From assembly GCA_003222065.1 (NCBI GenBank), contig QHUV01000052.1, forward strand, positions 1 through 9,545: 9,545 bases of DNA, read 5' to 3'. Origin of the DNA: Gemmatimonadota bacterium. Lineage in GTDB: Bacteria; Gemmatimonadota; Gemmatimonadetes; Gemmatimonadales; Gemmatimonadaceae. Numbering within the stretch: the stretch's first letter is position 1; each line of letters opens with the position of its first letter. Shown here in pieces: positions 6,225 through 9,545 of this stretch. A program made the position numbers and the translations under genes. Under the pieces are notes generated by a model, which had not been told where the DNA came from, searched no databases, and saw only the letters and a program-made list of their open reading frames with translations.

Positions 6225-8897
6225 ATGAGCCCCAACGCCGATCGATCGCGCCGGTTCTTCCGCTTTCCCTGGCGCTCGCCGACGCGAATTCGCGAGGACG
6301 TCGACGACGAGCTCCGATTCCATCTCGACATGCGGACCGCCGAGCTGGTCGCCGGCGGCATGAGCGAGGTCGCGGCGCGGCGTGAGGCGACGCGCGAGTT
6401 CGGCGACGTCGAGTTCACACGCCGTTATTGCCGCCGGCTCGACGAGGGCAACGAACGCAGAACGCGGCGCGGTGAGTGGCTCACCGACGCACGACAGGAT
6501 CTCGCGCAGTCTCTTCGGGTCTTGCGGCGCTCTCCTGGGTTTCTCGCCATCGCGCTCATTACCATCGCGTTAGGCGTCGGCGCGAACAGCGCCATCTTCA
6601 CCGTCGTACGCGGTGTGCTGTTGAGGCCACTCCCCTTCGATCATCCCGAGCGGCTCGTTTCCGTCTACGAGAACAATGTTTCCGAACACGCGGCGCGATC
6701 CCAGCTCGCCGCGGCTGATTACGTCGATTACCGGCGCGACCAGTCCACACTCACGGACATTGGCATCGTCGGCTACACCGGGCTCGCCTATCAAGGGTCG
6801 AGCGATCCGGTCGCATTGCGTGGGCTTCGGTTCAGCGCGAATGTCTTCTCCATTCTCGGTGTTCGGCCGATGCTCGGACGCACGTTCGCGCCGGACGAGG
6901 ACAAGCCAGGCAAGACGGCCGTCGTCGTGTTGTCCTACGCAACCTGGCGCGGCGTCTTCGGTGGTGACTCCGGCGTTGTCGGGCGCACCGTACAGATGAG
7001 CGGCACGCCGACGGTGATCATCGGCGTGATGCCGCCCGGCTTCACCTTCGGCGGCGACGAGCAATTCTGGGCGCCGTTCGACATGCAGTGGCAGCTCGAC
7101 GACGTGAACCGGTCGCGGAAGTTCCACAACATGGTCGGCGTAGCCCGGCTGCGTACGGGGGCGACGCTCGCCGGCGCGCAAAGCGATCTGCTGACCATCG
7201 CGCACCGCAACGAACGAGCGTTCCCCGCGTCGAACACGGGACACCTCGTGAATGTGGTTGCCCTCCACTCCGCGTTCGTCGGCGATAGTCGGCCAGCGCT
7301 TCTTGTTCTCGCTGCCGCGGCGCTCTGCGTTCTGCTCATTGCCTGCGCGAACCTCGCGAACTTGCTCTTCTCGCGCACACTCGCGCGTCAGCGAGAATTG
7401 GCGGTACGTGTCGCGTTAGGCGCCGGCCGTGGCCGCCTCGTAAGGCAATTGCTGACAGAGAGCCTCGTGCTCGCGGGTCTTGGCGGAATGGCGGGATCGG
7501 CGATCGGGTGGGCGGGTACGCGCGCGCTCCTTTCCGTTGCGCCGGACGCACTGCCGCCGGTGAGCAAGGTTTCCGTCGACCCCATCGTCGTCGCGTTTGC
7601 CCTCGCCGTCTCACTTGGCAGCGGCGTGCTCTTCGGCCTCGTCCCCGCGTGGACCGGCGCCCGCACGGATGCGGAACGAACACTTCGAGAAACCAGCAGA
7701 GCGGTCGCTGGGCGACGGGCTGACCGGCTCCGCCGGCTGCTCGTGGCCGGCCAAACGGCACTCACCCTCGTGCTGCTCGTCGGCGCCGGCCTGCTTGTTC
7801 GCAGCCTCGATCGATTGCAGCACGTCGCCTTGGGATTCGATCCCGCGAACGTGCTGGTGACCGAGATAGCGCTGACGTCGAACGCATACGATACGCGGCC
7901 GCGCATCGCTCGGTTTTATGAATCGCTGTTCGAGCGGCTGCGCGCGGCGCCGCAGGTCCGGGTCGTCGGCGCAACGACCACCGTACCCCTGCGCGGTAGC
8001 TGGACCTCCGGGCTGCACATCGAGGGGGAGCCAGTGCCTAACGGGCCACTCCCCTCGATTGGCTACTCGGCGGTGAACGACGATTATTTTCGGGCACTGT
8101 CCATCCCGCTCCGGCGTGGCCGCGGCTTCATACCGCAGGATGCGCCGGGGATCAGTCCGCGCGCCGTCGTGCTCAATGACGAGGCAGTGCGTCGATTCTG
8201 GGCCGGCCGTGATCCGATCGGTGCCCGATTGCAGCTCGGGCCCGATCCAAAGGGTCCGCCGTACGTCGTCGTCGGCATCGTTGGTGACGTCCGTCAGGAC
8301 GGCTTCGACGCGCAACCGCGCCCCATTGCGTACACGTCGTATCGCCAGGAGGGTCAGTCCTACATGATACTCCTCACGAAGACGACGGGCGATCCTCTTG
8401 GGCTGCTGGCGACGTTCCGCGCCGCCGTGCGCGAGATCGACCGCACGCTGCCGATCACGGGCGTCACGACCATGGAACAAGTCGCCGGCAATTCGCTCGC
8501 GCGGCGCCGGTTTTCGATGCTCCTCCTCTCCATCTTCGCCGCAGTGTCGCTGGTGCTGGCCGTCGTCGGGACCTATGGCGTCATGGCCTACACGGTGAGT
8601 GCCCGTACACCGGAATTGGGTGTACGCATCGCGCTTGGTGCGACAACGAGCAATGTGCTGGGCCTGGTGGTGCGCCAAAGCATGACGACTTCAGCGTTAG
8701 GCATTGGCATCGGCGTCATCGCCGCGGTGTTGCTGGCCAAAGCTATCCGAGGGCTCCTGTACGGTGTCGAGCCCACCGATGTCACCACGTTCATCGCCGT
8801 CATCATGCTTCTTCTTGGCGCGTCGATACTCGCGGCCTTTGTGCCAGCCCGCCGCGCGACCCATATCGACCCGATCGAAGCGCTGCGGCGTGATTGA
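6225..8897 (+). CDS. ADOP-family (duplicated orphan) FtsX/MacB-like permease
   Basis: The 890-residue inner-membrane protein is built from two MacB/FtsX-like modules. Residues about 20-75 form the amphipathic N-terminal domain found in this family (IREDVDDELRFHLDMRTAEL, then ARREATREFGD). Module 1 has a first membrane helix at about 105-127 (LGVGANSAIFTVV), a MacB-type periplasmic region (about 128-350) and helices near 357-382, 412-435 and 453-475. Module 2 repeats this with helices near 505-527, 763-788, 820-840 and 852-873, and a second periplasmic region between. Duplication is visible in ELAVRVALGA (391-400) against ELGVRIALGA (797-806). The end, PIEALRRD, is typical. Known relatives use a separate ATPase and may act in mechanotransmission or export; no ATPase gene is adjacent, hence 'orphan'. 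The substrate is unknown. The only three TTA codons I find in it all occur as GCG-TTA-GGC (Ala-Leu-Gly), each part of the dispersed CGTTAGG word. Confidence 0.95.
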   Translation: MSPNADRSRRFFRFPWRSPTRIREDVDDELRFHLDMRTAELVAGGMSEVAARREATREFGDVEFTRRYCRRLDEGNERRTRRGEWLTDARQDLAQSLRVLRRSPGFLAIALITIALGVGANSAIFTVVRGVLLRPLPFDHPERLVSVYENNVSEHAARSQLAAADYVDYRRDQSTLTDIGIVGYTGLAYQGSSDPVALRGLRFSANVFSILGVRPMLGRTFAPDEDKPGKTAVVVLSYATWRGVFGGDSGVVGRTVQMSGTPTVIIGVMPPGFTFGGDEQFWAPFDMQWQLDDVNRSRKFHNMVGVARLRTGATLAGAQSDLLTIAHRNERAFPASNTGHLVNVVALHSAFVGDSRPALLVLAAAALCVLLIACANLANLLFSRTLARQRELAVRVALGAGRGRLVRQLLTESLVLAGLGGMAGSAIGWAGTRALLSVAPDALPPVSKVSVDPIVVAFALAVSLGSGVLFGLVPAWTGARTDAERTLRETSRAVAGRRADRLRRLLVAGQTALTLVLLVGAGLLVRSLDRLQHVALGFDPANVLVTEIALTSNAYDTRPRIARFYESLFERLRAAPQVRVVGATTTVPLRGSWTSGLHIEGEPVPNGPLPSIGYSAVNDDYFRALSIPLRRGRGFIPQDAPGISPRAVVLNDEAVRRFWAGRDPIGARLQLGPDPKGPPYVVVGIVGDVRQDGFDAQPRPIAYTSYRQEGQSYMILLTKTTGDPLGLLATFRAAVREIDRTLPITGVTTMEQVAGNSLARRRFSMLLLSIFAAVSLVLAVVGTYGVMAYTVSARTPELGVRIALGATTSNVLGLVVRQSMTTSALGIGIGVIAAVLLAKAIRGLLYGVEPTDVTTFIAVIMLLLGASILAAFVPARRATHIDPIEALRRD

Positions 8898-8915
8898 ACG
8901 CCTAACGCCTAACCT
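8897..8915. repeat. Short tandem heptad AACGCCT x2 plus a partial unit between convergent genes
   Basis: AACGCCT, AACGCCT and AACCT follow one another directly after the permease stop and fill almost the whole gap to the next gene's stop at 8917. The unit is a rotation of CCTAACG, the word scattered through the window, and resembles AACGCTC in the heptad element at 2881-2957. It is too short to show a confident terminator. A weak GGCGT/ACGCC stem can be drawn over the permease stop, but no T-run follows it. Confidence 0.6.
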
Positions 8916-8916
8916 C

Positions 8917-9545
8917 TCACCACGCGTCCGCCAGACTGAACACATACCGCAAACCCAAGCTCCCTTTCCGCGCGAACGACGGCCCGCCGGCCAAGCCCGG
9001 TTGCTTGACGAAGAGCGGCAGATCCAGCCGGAAGTGTACGTCGCGATCGTACAACCGCCCGCGGAACGACGCGCCGACTCCGGCATCGAGCAGCATGCTG
9101 CTTCCGAACTGCACGAAGTCTGACGACGCGGCGGCGATGTCGCCGAATGCCGACACCCACAACGCCCGCCGACCGTTCGCCGCGCTGCCATACGTTCTCA
9201 GCCGTTGCGCCAGTTCGACGTTCGCCGCGCCGACCCGCGACAGCGCGACACCAAATGAGTATCCCCTCAACATCGCACCGCCGAGCGGCATTACATTGAG
9301 CGCATCCTGCTTGAAGATCGACCCACGCGGCCGGTACCAGTTGCTCCAGAACGTCGTGAAGGGATCCGCCGTCGACGCGAAGATCGCGCGCTGCAGGGGC
9401 GCGCGGCTCTCGCCGGCCGCGTAAAGCCGGCCGATCAACGCGAAGGCTCCGTCCTCGAAGTATTGCACCTGCGTCCCCGACGCCTCGCCACGGACATAGC
9501 CTTCCGCCATGGTGGCACCGCCCCGCGCACGCGCGAGGCCGGTGC
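8917..9545 (-). CDS. C-terminal part of a probable outer-membrane beta-barrel protein (5' end outside the window)
   Basis: The frame is open from the right edge to the TGA at 8917-8919, giving about 208 residues. An internal ATG at 9508-9510 is not the true start, because the upstream codons in view (reading TGLARARGGAT) continue the same style without a stop. The sequence has many alternating polar/hydrophobic strands separated by Gly/Arg turns (for example MLLDAGVGASFRGRLY, FRLDLPLFV, KGSLGLRYVFSL). It ends in an aromatic residue (ADAW), all features of outer-membrane barrels recognised by the BAM machinery. I cannot name the family; a peptidase or BamA-like protein with a C-terminal barrel is possible. 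It converges on the permease gene with a 19-bp gap. There is no evidence that it works with that gene. Confidence 0.7.
   Translation of the reverse strand, partial: TGLARARGGATMAEGYVRGEASGTQVQYFEDGAFALIGRLYAAGESRAPLQRAIFASTADPFTTFWSNWYRPRGSIFKQDALNVMPLGGAMLRGYSFGVALSRVGAANVELAQRLRTYGSAANGRRALWVSAFGDIAAASSDFVQFGSSMLLDAGVGASFRGRLYDRDVHFRLDLPLFVKQPGLAGGPSFARKGSLGLRYVFSLADAW

Noticed and set aside
7611..8678. A 355-codon open frame on the minus strand, antisense to the permease gene
   Set aside because: It lies wholly inside a clear coding region, has a His/Arg/Asp-rich composition typical of the antisense of high-GC genes, and shows no recognisable motif.
8886..8903. A rho-independent terminator after the permease gene
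   Set aside because: Only a 5-bp GGCGT/ACGCC stem overlapping the stop codon can be drawn, with no T-run on either strand.
1242..8914. The GTTAGG words as telomere-like repeats
   Set aside because: They are mostly isolated single copies inside protein-coding genes of a bacterial chromosome, not terminal tandem arrays.

Overview
The window reads as chromosomal DNA of a high-GC Gram-negative bacterium (about 63-65% G+C in the lines I counted). A two-module ADOP-type permease (890 residues) behind a PadR regulator points to Gemmatimonadota or Acidobacteriota, and the putative ABC exporter subunit fits that. A C-terminal beta-barrel-like protein implies an outer membrane. The phylum is inferred from gene families, not from a marker gene. 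I see no tRNA, rRNA, CRISPR array, transposase or phage gene.

Layout. Positions 1-2877 carry a minus-strand operon of four genes, each overlapping the next by 4 nt: a sugar-phosphate-isomerase-like cupin, a sugar-1-phosphate nucleotidyltransferase with a left-handed beta-helix tail, an ABC ATPase (probably with a CTG start) and an ABC exporter membrane subunit cut by the window edge. Positions 2878-2984 separate this operon from a divergent plus-strand UbiB/AarF-type kinase gene (2985-4766). This spacer holds eleven 7-bp units in unbroken register, forming a large imperfect hairpin. A minus-strand secreted TPR plus lipocalin-like protein (4775-5692) converges on the kinase gene with an 8-bp gap.

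Positions 5693-5884 are a divergent intergenic region. It ends in a perfect 12-bp inverted repeat lying 2 nt before the start of a small PadR regulator (5885-6214), and that gene is followed after 10 nt by the ADOP permease (6225-8897). The right edge (8917-9545, minus strand) is the C-terminal part of a probable outer-membrane beta-barrel protein.

Working together: the first operon could supply an activated sugar next to an exporter, but no glycosyltransferase is in view and a functional link is only suggested by translational coupling. PadR plus ADOP is a known type of pair in which the regulator probably controls the permease; no cognate ATPase lies beside it.

The most unusual signal is not a gene. 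The word CGTTAGG/CCTAACG occurs eight times. Nine of the ten TTAG/CTAA tetramers I found in the window lie inside GTTAGG/CCTAAC, in several reading frames and on both strands. The same heptamer is arranged in tandem in the 8898-8916 intergenic gap, and its 7-bp spacing resembles the heptad hairpin at 2881-2957. I see no recognisable defence or other complete new system.
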